Source: Marilutibacter chinensis
GTDB lineage: Bacteria; Pseudomonadota; Gammaproteobacteria; Xanthomonadales; Xanthomonadaceae
Reading direction: 5' to 3'
Assembly: GCF_021725675.1 (NCBI RefSeq)
Contig: NZ_JAKJPO010000004.1
Location: 1 to 64,000, forward strand
DNA length: 64,000 bases
Position numbers and translations under genes: made by a program. The notes beneath the pieces were generated by a model that did no database searches, was not told the DNA's origin, and saw nothing but the letters and a program-made list of their open reading frames with translations. How positions within the stretch are numbered: position 1 is the first letter of the stretch; each line of letters starts with the position of its first letter. Below are positions 53,677 through 62,585 of this stretch, piece by piece.

Positions 53677-55493
53677 GCGGACGCTCCGGCGCCGTCGGCG
53701 TCCTTGTCGCTGCCGCCGTCGCCGGACTTGTCCGCCGGCGTTCCGACCGGCAGGCCGACGCTCTCCAGCGCGCGGCGCAGCGACCGGTTGTCGGGGTCCA
53801 GCGCGCGCGCCTTGTCGAAGATCCGACGCGCCTCGTCGCGCTTGCCCATCACCCACAGCACCTCGGCCAGGTGCGCGGCGATCTCGGCGTCCTCCTGCAT
53901 CGCCAGCGCACGGCGCAATTCGATCACCGCCTCTTCGTTGCGACCGAGCCGGTACAGGACCCAGCCGTAGCTGTCGATGATCGCGGCATTCTCCGGCTCG
54001 GCCGCGCGGGCGCGGTTGATCAGCTCCAGCGCCTCCCGGTAGCGGTCGGTACGGTCGGCCAGGGTGTAGCCGAGTGCGTTCAGCGCGGCGGTGCTCTCCG
54101 GATCGATCACCAGGATCTTGCGGAAATCGGCCTCGGCGCGGGCGATGTCGTCGCGGCGCTCCCAGGCCAATGCCCGCGCGTAAAGGATCTCGGGCTCGTC
54201 CGGGAATGCGGCCAGGCCGCGCGCATACGCGTCGAGCTCGCCGGCACCGTTCTCGTCTTCCTCGCGCAATGCGGCCTCCAGCAGATAGGCGTCGCGACGG
54301 GTGTCGTCGGGTGCGGCCGCGTCGGCCTGGATGCCGCGCAACGCCTCATAGGCCTCGTCGCGGCGGCCCAGCTTGTGCAGCACGGTGGTCGTGCGCAGGC
54401 GCGCCTGCCAGCGCGCGGGGCCGCCGGGTACGCCGGCGTACCAGTCCAGGGCCTCGTCGTGACGTTCCAGGAACTCGGCGATCTGCCCCAGCAGCAGGCG
54501 ACGGCGCGGATCCGGACGGGCGGCGTTGCGGCGCAGTTCGTCGTACAGCTCGCCCAGCGCCTGCTTGTCCTCGGCCTGCGCCAGCAGCGAGGCCCGGAAT
54601 GCGTAGGTCTGCTCGTTCTGCGGACCTTCGGCCAGCGTGCGCTCGGCCTGGCGCAGGTCGCCCAGCTGTTCGTACTCGTTGGCGATGCTTTGGCGCAGGA
54701 ACGGGTCGGCCGCGGCGACGTCGATGCCATCGAGCACTTCGCGCGCCTGCCCGGGCTTGCCGGCCTCGCGCAACTGGCCGGCATGCAGCAGGGCCACCCG
54801 CGGCTCGCCGGGGAAACGCTCGATCACCCGGTCGACGATGTCCTCGACCAGCTCCGGCGCATCCAGCCGCAGCGCCAGTCCACCGAATGCCATCCATGCT
54901 TCCAGCACCCTCGGGATGCGGTCGCGGCGGACCAGGTGTTCGAGCACCTCCGCGCTCAGGCGCGGATCGTGGCCGCCGGTCGCGAGCACGCCGAACGCCT
55001 GCCGCCAGCCGTCGCGGCCCGGCATCGCCAACAGCTCGGACAACTGGCGGCGCGCAGCGCGCTGCCGCCCCTGGCGCAGGGACAACGCGGCCTCGGCGGC
55101 CATCACGCCGGTCCTCTGCGCCTCGTCGTCCTCGCCGCCGAGCTCGCGCCACAACGCCAGCGCCTCTCCGGTGCGGGCGTCGTCCTTGGCCAGCAGGGCG
55201 ATGCCGGTGGCCCGTTCGGCCAGGGCCGGGGCGCGGGCATCGCGCGCGGCCTGCAGATACCAGCCGGCGGCCTCGTCCAACCGCCCGGCCTGCAAGGCGA
55301 ATTCGGCCGCCAGCAGCGGCTCGAGCGCCCGCACCGCCGGATCGTCGCTGGCTTCCGGCGACGCCAGCTCCGGCACCGGCCCGGCCGCGCCGGCAGGCGA
55401 TCCCGACGACGCGGGTTCAGCGGCGGACAACACCGTCGGTCCGGAAAGGACGAAGGCAAGCGCGACGGCTAGGGTGGCGAGGCTCGTTCGCAT
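53673..55493 (-). CDS. Exported TPR-repeat protein
   Basis: 606 residues. A signal peptide (SLATLAVALAFVLSGPTVLSAA) is followed by many tetratricopeptide repeats, clearest at the C-terminus (ALNALGYTLADRTDRYREAL, DSYGWVLYRLGRNEEAVIEL). The C-terminus is Gly/Asp-rich. A protein of this type precedes lolB in many gammaproteobacteria; its role is unknown but probably scaffolding in the cell envelope. Divergent from hemA; 4-bp overlap with lolB. Confidence 0.88.
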   Translation of the reverse strand: MRTSLATLAVALAFVLSGPTVLSAAEPASSGSPAGAAGPVPELASPEASDDPAVRALEPLLAAEFALQAGRLDEAAGWYLQAARDARAPALAERATGIALLAKDDARTGEALALWRELGGEDDEAQRTGVMAAEAALSLRQGRQRAARRQLSELLAMPGRDGWRQAFGVLATGGHDPRLSAEVLEHLVRRDRIPRVLEAWMAFGGLALRLDAPELVEDIVDRVIERFPGEPRVALLHAGQLREAGKPGQAREVLDGIDVAAADPFLRQSIANEYEQLGDLRQAERTLAEGPQNEQTYAFRASLLAQAEDKQALGELYDELRRNAARPDPRRRLLLGQIAEFLERHDEALDWYAGVPGGPARWQARLRTTTVLHKLGRRDEAYEALRGIQADAAAPDDTRRDAYLLEAALREEDENGAGELDAYARGLAAFPDEPEILYARALAWERRDDIARAEADFRKILVIDPESTAALNALGYTLADRTDRYREALELINRARAAEPENAAIIDSYGWVLYRLGRNEEAVIELRRALAMQEDAEIAAHLAEVLWVMGKRDEARRIFDKARALDPDNRSLRRALESVGLPVGTPADKSGDGGSDKDADGAGASA

Positions 55494-55723
55494 CGTGATG
55501 GCGGACTCCCAGTGACTTCGGGCAGGTGGACGGGCGGGTCGCGTGGCGGACGGCTCGGTCCGGGTGAACGGAGAAGGCGCGGCGGCGAGCCGAAGCCGTC
55601 CGGGCCCGGTAGAATGTCCGTCTTCGGCAGCCAGCAGCTTATCGCAAGCACCTGAACGGGAAAGTCCGCGCCGTCCGGCAGTCCGGCGATGCCGCGTCCG
55701 CGATCCCGTACGAGAACCATTCC
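55494..55723. other. Divergent control region hemA / TPR-lolB operon
   Basis: 230 bp without a gene. The best promoter-like element is TAGAAT at 55610-55615 (+ strand), about 108 bp before the hemA GTG; its -35 is poor. Confidence 0.4.
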
Positions 55724-57016
55724 GTGAGCCTGTTCGTCCTCGGCATCAATCACCAGACCGCGCCCGTGTCGCTGCGCGAGCGGGTCGCGTTCGCCGGAGA
55801 CGCGATCGCGCCGGCGCTGGCCGCGGTCCGCAGCCTGCCGGGCGTGCGCGAGGCGGCGTTGCTGTCGACCTGCAACCGTACCGAACTGTACGCGGTCGCC
55901 GACGGCGACGGCAGCGCGCTGGCCGACTGGCTGGCGACCCACCCGGACGACACCGGCGACCTGCACGGCTATCTGTACCGTCATGCCGACGCCGAAGCCG
56001 TGCGGCACCTGTTCCGGGTCGCGACCGGCCTCGATTCGCTGGTGCTCGGCGAGCCACAGATCCTCGGTCAGGTGAAGGACGCCTGGGCCATCGCGCGTGC
56101 CGCAGGCAGCCTCGGCGGCCAGCTCGACCGGCTGTTCCAGCATGCGTTCTCGACCGCCAAGCGCGCCCGCACCCACACCCGGATCGGCACCAACCCGGTC
56201 TCGGTCGCTTCGGCCGCGGTAAGACTGGCGCAGGAATCGTTCGCCCGGCTGGAGGACTCGACCGTGCTGCTGGTCGGTGCCGGCGAGACCATCGAGCTGG
56301 CGGCGCGCCACCTGACCCAGGCGAAGGCCCGGCGCCTGCTGGTCGCCAACCGCACGCTCGCGCATGCGCAGGAGCTGGCCACCCGCCACGGCGGTGTCGC
56401 ACTGCCGCTGGACGAACTCGACAGGCATCTGGACGAGGCCGACATCGTGCTGTCGGCCACCGCCGCGCAACAGCCGATCCTGCGCCGGCCGCAGGTCGCC
56501 GCCGCGCTGGCGCGACGCCGGCGCCGGCACAACCCCCGGCCGTTGCTGCTGCTCGACCTGGCGGTGCCGCGCGATGTCGCCGCCGACGTCGCCGAACTGG
56601 CCGATGTCTATCTGTACACCGTCGACGACCTGGAACGCACGATCGAGGACAACCGCCGCGGCCGCCGCGAGGCCGCCGACGAGGCCGAAGCGATCATCGA
56701 CCTGCAGGTCGCGCGCTACGTCGAGAACCTTGCCGCCAGTGCCCGCACCGAACCGCTCAAGCGTCTGCGCGCGCATGGCGAAGCGGCCCGGGTGGAAGTG
56801 CTCGCCCGCGCCCGCCAGCAACTGGCGGCCGGCGGCGACCCCGACGAGGTGCTCGGCTATCTCGCCCACACCCTGACCAACCGGCTGCTGCACGCGCCCA
56901 CTGTCGCCCTGCGCGAGGCCGCGCTGACCGGCAACGCCGACCTGGGCCGCGCGGTCGACAGACTGTTCCCTGCGAGCGGGGAAAGAGCGGAAAGCGAAGA
57001 TCTGCGGGAGGATTAG
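55724..57016 (+). CDS. hemA: Glutamyl-tRNA reductase
   Basis: 430 residues. First step of C5-type tetrapyrrole synthesis, reducing Glu-tRNA to glutamate-1-semialdehyde. Catalytic Cys50 in [14 protein letters not shown]-binding [17 protein letters not shown], and the C-terminal dimerisation helix are present. It starts with GTG at 55724; no stronger start is available. prfA follows at 61 bp, as is common. Confidence 0.96.
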   Translation: MSLFVLGINHQTAPVSLRERVAFAGDAIAPALAAVRSLPGVREAALLSTCNRTELYAVADGDGSALADWLATHPDDTGDLHGYLYRHADAEAVRHLFRVATGLDSLVLGEPQILGQVKDAWAIARAAGSLGGQLDRLFQHAFSTAKRARTHTRIGTNPVSVASAAVRLAQESFARLEDSTVLLVGAGETIELAARHLTQAKARRLLVANRTLAHAQELATRHGGVALPLDELDRHLDEADIVLSATAAQQPILRRPQVAAALARRRRRHNPRPLLLLDLAVPRDVAADVAELADVYLYTVDDLERTIEDNRRGRREAADEAEAIIDLQVARYVENLAASARTEPLKRLRAHGEAARVEVLARARQQLAAGGDPDEVLGYLAHTLTNRLLHAPTVALREAALTGNADLGRAVDRLFPASGERAESEDLRED

Positions 57017-57077
57017 CGGGCCTGCCAGGCTGTCCGGCAGTTTCCCGCTCCCTCCACATATTCTGCTTTTTTCCACG

Positions 57078-58163
57078 ATGCTCGACTCCCTCCGCCGAAA
57101 GCTCGAAGCCCTGGTCGAACGCCGCGAGGAGCTCGAGCGCCTGCTGGCCGACCCCGGAGTGATCGGCGATGCCACGCGCTTCCGCTCGCTGTCGCGCGAG
57201 TTCGCCCAGCTCGAACCGGTCGCGCTCGCATTGGCCGACGAGGCCCGCGCCCGCGAGGACCTCGCCACCGCCGAGGCCATGCGGGCCGATCCTGAGCTGC
57301 GCGAGCTGGCCGAGGAGGAGATCGCCTCGGCGAACGCCCGCCTGGAGCGCCTGGACCGCGAACTGCTCGCGCACCTGGTACCGAAGGACCCGCGCGACGA
57401 GGGCGACCTGTACCTGGAAGTCCGCGCCGGTACCGGCGGCGACGAGGCGGCGATCTTCGCCGGCGATCTGTTCCGGATGTATTCGCGCTATGCCGAGCGC
57501 CAGGGCTGGCGGGTCGAGGTCGAGTCCGCGAACCCCGGCGAGCACGGTGGCTTCAAGGAGGTGATCGCCCGCATCGAGGGCCGGGGCGCGTATTCGAAGC
57601 TGAAGTTCGAGTCCGGCACCCACCGCGTGCAACGGGTGCCGGAAACGGAGTCGCAGGGCCGCATCCACACCTCGGCGGCGACGGTGGCGATCATCCCGGT
57701 CGAACCGGAGGGCGAACCGATCGTGATCAGCCCGGCCGACCTCAAGGTCGACACCTTCCGCTCCAGCGGCGCCGGCGGCCAGCATGTCAACAAAACCGAC
57801 TCGGCGATCCGCATCACCCACCTGCCGAGCGGAATCGTGGTCGAGAGCCAGACCGAGCGCAGCCAGCATGCGAACCGCGACAAGGCGATGAAGCGATTGC
57901 AGTCGATGCTGGCCGAGGCGCAGGCCGCGCAGGCCGCCGCCGCCCAGGCCGAGACCCGCAAGCTGCAGGTCGGCAGCGGCGACCGCAGCCAGCGCATCCG
58001 CACCTACAACTTCCCGCAGGGCCGGATCACCGACCACCGCGTCGAGGGGCTCACCCTGTACGACCTGCCGAACATCGTCGAGGGCGACCTCGATGCGCTG
58101 ATCGGACGTCTGCAGGCCGAACACCAGGCCGACGAACTCGCGCGCCTGACCGCCGCCTCCTGA
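57078..58163 (+). CDS. prfA: Peptide chain release factor 1
   Basis: 361 residues. Ends translation at UAA/UAG. GGQ at 233-235 ([15 protein letters not shown]), which is methylated by PrmC elsewhere; [16 protein letters not shown] and [13 protein letters not shown] are family marks. ATG 57078. prmC, the common next gene, is not here; a REP pair and the GNAT fusion follow. Confidence 0.97.
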   Translation: MLDSLRRKLEALVERREELERLLADPGVIGDATRFRSLSREFAQLEPVALALADEARAREDLATAEAMRADPELRELAEEEIASANARLERLDRELLAHLVPKDPRDEGDLYLEVRAGTGGDEAAIFAGDLFRMYSRYAERQGWRVEVESANPGEHGGFKEVIARIEGRGAYSKLKFESGTHRVQRVPETESQGRIHTSAATVAIIPVEPEGEPIVISPADLKVDTFRSSGAGGQHVNKTDSAIRITHLPSGIVVESQTERSQHANRDKAMKRLQSMLAEAQAAQAAAAQAETRKLQVGSGDRSQRIRTYNFPQGRITDHRVEGLTLYDLPNIVEGDLDALIGRLQAEHQADELARLTAAS

Positions 58164-58204
58164 GCCCGCACGCCGACCCGACCCGGCCCGGTGCAGGAGC
58201 GGCA

Positions 58205-58265
58205 GGAGCGGGTGAGCCGCGGTTGGCGCCTTCCATGAAAACCTCATCGCGGCTCACGCCGCTCC
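58205..58265. repeat. Pair of inverted REP-like elements
   Basis: GGAGCGGGTGAGCCGCGG (58205-58222) faces an inverted copy at 58245-58265 with core GCGGC-TCAC-GCCGC. Each has its own small hairpin and together they could form a long one, a BIME-like arrangement. The second copy matches 11536-11556 at 19 of 21 positions. The rest of the 250-bp prfA-GNAT gap has nothing else. Confidence 0.75.
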
Positions 58266-58413
58266 CAGGCCATGGAGGCGTGGGTCGCGGACGGAGGCGT
58301 GGCGGCGCAACGGTGGGACCCGCGGGGTTACGCAACAGACTTCGGGATGCCCGGGCGCAGCCCGGGATCGCCGCTTCTACAATGGCGGCTCCGACCGCCG
58401 CCCCGCTGCACCC

Positions 58414-59217
58414 ATGACGACGACGATCCGCCGCGCCACGCTGACCGAGCTGGACACCCTAGTCCCGCTGTTCGACGCCTACCGGCGCTTCTACGGCCAA
58501 CCCGGCGACCTCGCACGGGCCCGCGACTTCCTGCAGCAGCGTTTGAAGCATGGCGAGTCCACGATCCTGCTGGCGCGCCTCGACGACGCGCCGGCCGGCT
58601 TCGCCCAGCTCTACCCGATGTTCTCGTCGGTGCGCACCGCGCGGTTGTGGATCCTCAACGACCTCTATGTCGACGAGGCCGCGCGCCGCCGCGGCGTCGC
58701 CCGTGCGCTGCTGGAAACCGCCGAGCGCTTCGCCCGCGAGTCCGACGCCGCCGGGCTGGTGCTGGAAACCGCGCGCGACAATCTCGCTGCGCGCGCGCTC
58801 TACACGGCGGCCGGCTGGCACGAGCAGGCGACACAGTGGTACGGGTTGGCCTTCGACAGCGATGCGGATTCCGAGTCGCTGTTCGTCTATGGCACGCTGC
58901 AGGATGCGCAGGTGCAGCGGCGCCTGTTCGGGCGCACTCTCGCCGGCAGCCCCGATGCGCTGCCCGGCTACCGGCTGGACTGGCTCGAGGTCCGCGACCC
59001 GGCGGCGGTCGCCGCCAGCGGCATCGTCCGCCATCCGATCATCCATGCGACCGGTGCGGATTCGGACCGGGTACCGGGGCAATGCCTCCGACTGAGCGCA
59101 GCCGAGCTCGCCCACGCCGATGCCTACGAGGGCGACGACTACCGTCGCGTGCAGGTCACCCTCGCTTCCGGCGCCCGAGCCTGGGTCTATGCGGCCCCGT
59201 CGCTGGCGTCGGCATGA
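58414..59217 (+). CDS. GNAT acetyltransferase fused to gamma-glutamylcyclotransferase-like domain
   Basis: 267 residues. Residues 1 to about 150 are a GNAT N-acetyltransferase (LWILNDLYVDEAARRRGVAR with the acetyl-CoA loop RRRGVAR, then DNLAARALYTAAGW). Residues from about 155 to the end are an AIG2/GGCT-like domain (LFVYGTLQDAQVQRRLFGR, VPGQCLRLSAAELAHADAYE, YRRVQVTL). Both halves look complete. The ATG at 58414 is chosen by homology, with no strong ribosome site. The next gene starts inside its stop codon (ATGA). Confidence 0.88.
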   Translation: MTTTIRRATLTELDTLVPLFDAYRRFYGQPGDLARARDFLQQRLKHGESTILLARLDDAPAGFAQLYPMFSSVRTARLWILNDLYVDEAARRRGVARALLETAERFARESDAAGLVLETARDNLAARALYTAAGWHEQATQWYGLAFDSDADSESLFVYGTLQDAQVQRRLFGRTLAGSPDALPGYRLDWLEVRDPAAVAASGIVRHPIIHATGADSDRVPGQCLRLSAAELAHADAYEGDDYRRVQVTLASGARAWVYAAPSLASA

Positions 59218-60932
59218 ACGATCCGCGCGCCGCCCTGCAGCAGCGACTGCGGCAGAACCCGGGCGATGCACTCGGCTGGATCCTGCTCGGCGATGCGGAA
59301 CTGGAGGCCGGCGACGCCGGCGCCGGCGAGGCCGCCTGCCGCCGTGCGCTCGCACTCGCGCCCGGACATCCGGAGGCGCTGGCCCGACTCGGTCGCGCGC
59401 AATCGATGCTGGGCCGCCACGGCGAGGCTGCCGACAGCCTGCGCGCCGCCGCCGGCGCCGCGCCGGATCATCCGGGTATCCAGGTCTGGCTCGCGCATGT
59501 GCTGGAGGACACCGGCGAGGCCGAAGCCGCCGCCGACGCCTACGCCCGCGCCCACGCGCTGGCGCCGGACGAGCCGCTGCTGGCCGCCTATCTGCTGGCC
59601 TGGCGCCGCAAGCTCTGCGACTGGCGTGAACTCGACCGCCTCGCGTCGCAGGTCCGCGCCGCAGTCGCGCGGGGCCACGCGGCGATCGAGCCGTTCGCCT
59701 TTCTCAGCGAGGACGCCGGCCCGTCCGAGCAGCTGCAATGCGCGCGCCTGCGCGCCGCGACGATTGCCCGCCAGGTGCGCCCGCTGCCGCCGGCACCGCC
59801 CCGCGCCGGCGATGGTCCGGTCCGCGTCGGCTTCCTGTCCAACGGGTTTGGCGCCCATCCGACCGGGCTGCTGACCGTTGCGCTGTTCGAAGCGATCAAC
59901 ACCGGCCAGCCGGATATTGACGTCCACCTGTTCGCACTCAACCGCGACGACGGCAGCGCGATCCGCCAGCGTCTGGCGACGGCGACCCGCCTTCACGACG
60001 TCGCCGGTCTCGCCCACCGCGAGATCGCCGGGCGCATCCGCGACACCGGCATCGACGTGCTGTTCGACCTGCGCGGCTGGGGCGGCGGTGGCGCACCCGA
60101 GGTGCTGGCGATGCGTCCGGCGCGGGTGCAGGTCAACTGGCTCGCCTATCCGGGCACGTCGGGCGCGCCGTGGATCGACTGGGTGCTCGCCGACGGCTTC
60201 GTGCTGCCATCGGCGCTGGAACCGCATTTCAGCGAGCGCGTCGTGCGTCTGCCGCGCTGCTTCCAGCCTTCCGATACCCGCCGCGGCATTCCGCCGGCGC
60301 CGACGCGCGCCGCGTGCGGGCTGCCGGACCGCTCCGGTCGCGTCGACGGCATCGTCTACTGCTGCTTCAACAACAGCTACAAGCTCAACCCCGCCAGCGT
60401 CGACCGGGCCCTCGCGGTGCTGGCACGGGTCCCGGGCAGCGTGCTGTGGCTGCTGTCCGGGCCCGGTCGCGCGGATGCGCGCCTGCGCGCGCATGCGCAG
60501 GCGAACGGCATCGATCCGGCGCGGCTGGTGTTCATGCCCAAGCAGCCGCACGCCGACTACCTCGCCCGTCTGCAACTGGCCGACCTGTTCCTCGACACCG
60601 GCCCCTACAACGCCCATACCACTGCTTCGGACGCGCTCTGGGTCGGCTGTCCGGTTTTGACACGCCCAGGCGGGACCTTCGCCGCGCGCGTCGCCGGCAG
60701 CCTCAACCATCACCTGGGGATGGCGTCGATGAACGCCGACAGCGACGCCGCCTTCGTCGATGCCGCGGTGCGGCTCGGCCACGATCCGGAAGCGCTCCAC
60801 GCCTTGCGCGCCGAAGTGGCGCGTCGTCGCGACGAAGGCGGGCTGTTCGACATGGGCGGTTTCGCGGCCGATTTCGCCGTCGCGGTGCGGCGGATGGCCG
60901 GGATGGACCGCGGCACCGCGGTCCTGCGCTGA
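59214..60932 (+). CDS. O-GlcNAc transferase-like glycosyltransferase (GT41) with TPRs
   Basis: 572 residues, close in length to the structurally studied Xanthomonas campestris enzyme (XcOGT, 568 residues). N-terminal TPR repeats (about 1-150; NPGDALGWILLGDAELEAG, HPEALARLGRAQSMLGRHGE) precede a GT41/SPINDLY-type catalytic region: SNGFGAHPTGLL with the conserved His215, then AYPGTSGAPWIDW, CCFNNSYKLNP and DTGPYNAHTTASDALW (UDP-binding). Its acceptor in bacteria is not established. Translationally coupled to the GNAT-GGCT fusion by a 4-bp overlap. Confidence 0.92.
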   Translation: MNDPRAALQQRLRQNPGDALGWILLGDAELEAGDAGAGEAACRRALALAPGHPEALARLGRAQSMLGRHGEAADSLRAAAGAAPDHPGIQVWLAHVLEDTGEAEAAADAYARAHALAPDEPLLAAYLLAWRRKLCDWRELDRLASQVRAAVARGHAAIEPFAFLSEDAGPSEQLQCARLRAATIARQVRPLPPAPPRAGDGPVRVGFLSNGFGAHPTGLLTVALFEAINTGQPDIDVHLFALNRDDGSAIRQRLATATRLHDVAGLAHREIAGRIRDTGIDVLFDLRGWGGGGAPEVLAMRPARVQVNWLAYPGTSGAPWIDWVLADGFVLPSALEPHFSERVVRLPRCFQPSDTRRGIPPAPTRAACGLPDRSGRVDGIVYCCFNNSYKLNPASVDRALAVLARVPGSVLWLLSGPGRADARLRAHAQANGIDPARLVFMPKQPHADYLARLQLADLFLDTGPYNAHTTASDALWVGCPVLTRPGGTFAARVAGSLNHHLGMASMNADSDAAFVDAAVRLGHDPEALHALRAEVARRRDEGGLFDMGGFAADFAVAVRRMAGMDRGTAVLR

Positions 60933-60951
60933 GCGGCCTACATGCGCGCCG

Positions 60952-61338
60952 CTAGCTGCGGTCGACGATCCGGCTGATCCGTCCGTCGGCGAACTCGAAC
61001 TCGGACTGCCCGGTCATCTCCAGCACGGTGCCGGCTTTCGGGCCATCGGGAATGTCCGCGGCCAGCACGCCGCGGTAGGCGATGTCCACGACCACCCGAT
61101 CCGCGTGGTCGCGACGCGCGGTCACCCGCTGCTCGCGCTCGCTGAACAGTGCCGCGGCATGCCCGGCGAGCTGACGGAACGCCTCGATGCCGTGCGCCTG
61201 CGCGGTCAGCCGTCCCGCGGAGAAATTCTCGAACCGGACATCCGGCGCGAGCACGGCCAGCATGCCGTCCACGTCGAACGCGTTGTAGGCCGCGATGTAG
61301 CGGTCGATCAGTGCCTGCCTGGCGCGGGTGTCATCCAT
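60952..61338 (-). CDS. NTF2/SnoaL-like protein
   Basis: 128 residues. LIDRYIAAYNAFDVDGMLAV and VRFENFSAGRLTAQAHG, with later YRGVLAADIPDGP, are typical of the nuclear-transport-factor-2-like (polyketide-cyclase-like) cone fold. Function unknown: small-molecule binding or isomerase. ATG 61338 overlaps the membrane-protein gene by 8 bp, so the two are coupled. Confidence 0.85.
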   Translation of the reverse strand: MDDTRARQALIDRYIAAYNAFDVDGMLAVLAPDVRFENFSAGRLTAQAHGIEAFRQLAGHAAALFSEREQRVTARRDHADRVVVDIAYRGVLAADIPDGPKAGTVLEMTGQSEFEFADGRISRIVDRS

Positions 61339-61921
61339 CGCTCCGCCCGCTCCCGTCGCGCTCCCCCGATACCTCCGCCGGACGCTGCGGATGATCGCTG
61401 CCGCCGGCGTAATCGTCGAGACGGCCGTAGCGGTAGCGATAGATCAGCCTCCTGATGCCGCCGCTGCCGAGCATCAGGACCATCGCGATCAACAGCTGCG
61501 CACCGGTCGCCGCCATGCCGGCGACGTGTTCGCCGAGCAACTCGACGTCCACGACGTCCATCTGCCCGAGCCTGAACCAGAACGTCAGCCAGTACACCCC
61601 ATCGGCGAGCCCGGTAGCCAGGAACCACAGTCCGATCAGGGTGATCCCGATCGAAAACGCGGTCGACGCATCCAGCGCCTGCTCCGAACGCGGTTCGCGC
61701 ATCACCGGCAGCAGCTTGCGGGCGACGGTCAGCGGAAAGAACCACAGCAGGCCGATGATGCACAGGGCGAAGGCGGCCACCAGCAGGTACAACCAGAACC
61801 AGGTGCCGCCGCCGGGCTGCGATATCCCGACCACCATCCCGGGGATGTTGCCGATGGTGACGAACAGGATGTAGACCGCGAAAAGCCGCGTCGCGACCGC
61901 GATGAAGTCCTCTCTGCTCAT
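61331..61921 (-). CDS. Four-helix inner membrane protein, unknown function
   Basis: 196 residues with four hydrophobic segments (LFAVYILFVTIGNIPGMVVG; WFWLYLLVAAFALCIIGLLW; IGITLIGLWFLATGLADGVYW; LLIAMVLMLGSGG) and a basic/Ser-rich C-terminal tail. ATG 61921 has GAGGAGGGGAA directly upstream, a strong ribosome site. Not recognised as a known family. The NTF2-like gene overlaps its end. Confidence 0.8.
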   Translation of the reverse strand: MSREDFIAVATRLFAVYILFVTIGNIPGMVVGISQPGGGTWFWLYLLVAAFALCIIGLLWFFPLTVARKLLPVMREPRSEQALDASTAFSIGITLIGLWFLATGLADGVYWLTFWFRLGQMDVVDVELLGEHVAGMAATGAQLLIAMVLMLGSGGIRRLIYRYRYGRLDDYAGGSDHPQRPAEVSGERDGSGRSDG

Positions 61922-62035
61922 TTCCCCTCCTCGTGTGGTTCCGGCCCACCGCCCCGCGACAGCACAGGCGGCCGGAAAGCGGCACATGCCGTGCCGTCCC
62001 GCTGCGACCCCATGCCGGTATTCCTCCGGCTCGCG

Positions 62036-62365
62036 CTAGCCTGCGGCAAGCGCAAGGATCGGAACATACAACGCATAGACGGTCACCGGCACGACCGCGA
62101 ACAGGCCGACCATCCCGACCAGCAGCGGCGCCTTGCCACGGTGGTCGCTGCCGGGCCGGGCGAACCACGCCAGCATCACCAGCACCGGCAGCAACCACAC
62201 CACCGCGCCATGGTCGACAAGCAGGCGGGTGAGGACCGGCAGGCTGGCGCCGAAGGAGTCGTAGACGCCGACGAAGTACGGCGTCGCGGCTGTCGGAACC
62301 GCCGCGGCGAGGATCGCGCAGAACAGCCCCACCGTCATCCCTATCCGATCTTTCCGCGTCGTCAT
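62036..62365 (-). CDS. Small membrane protein, unknown function
   Basis: 109 residues with three predicted helices (VGLFCAILAAAVPTAATPYF; AVVWLLPVLVMLAWFA; LLVGMVGLFAVVPVTVYALY). ATG 62365 preceded by AGGGAGGAC. It lies 114 bp upstream of the four-helix membrane-protein gene on the same strand and probably belongs to the same transcription unit. Family not recognised. Confidence 0.75.
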   Translation of the reverse strand: MTTRKDRIGMTVGLFCAILAAAVPTAATPYFVGVYDSFGASLPVLTRLLVDHGAVVWLLPVLVMLAWFARPGSDHRGKAPLLVGMVGLFAVVPVTVYALYVPILALAAG

Positions 62366-62585
62366 GACGTCCTCCCTGAGCTGTTCATGGTTGCGCGTCC
62401 GGGTCGCGTCGCGTGCCGTGCCCGAACCGGACTTTACCGTCGTGGGACCGGAGACGACACCATCGCGCATCATTCCTGCACGATATTCCTGCACGATGCC
62501 GGGCCGGCAGACGCGTTGCCGGTATCTCCTTCGCCACCGCATGCCGGCGTCGAGGCGGAAGCGGCCCTTCGGGTGCGGCCTTTCG

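Noticed and set aside
58272..59213. N-terminal extension of the O-GlcNAc-transferase-like protein
   Set aside because: It is an alternative frame of the GNAT-GGCT gene; the ATG at 59214 gives the length of the known X. campestris enzyme.
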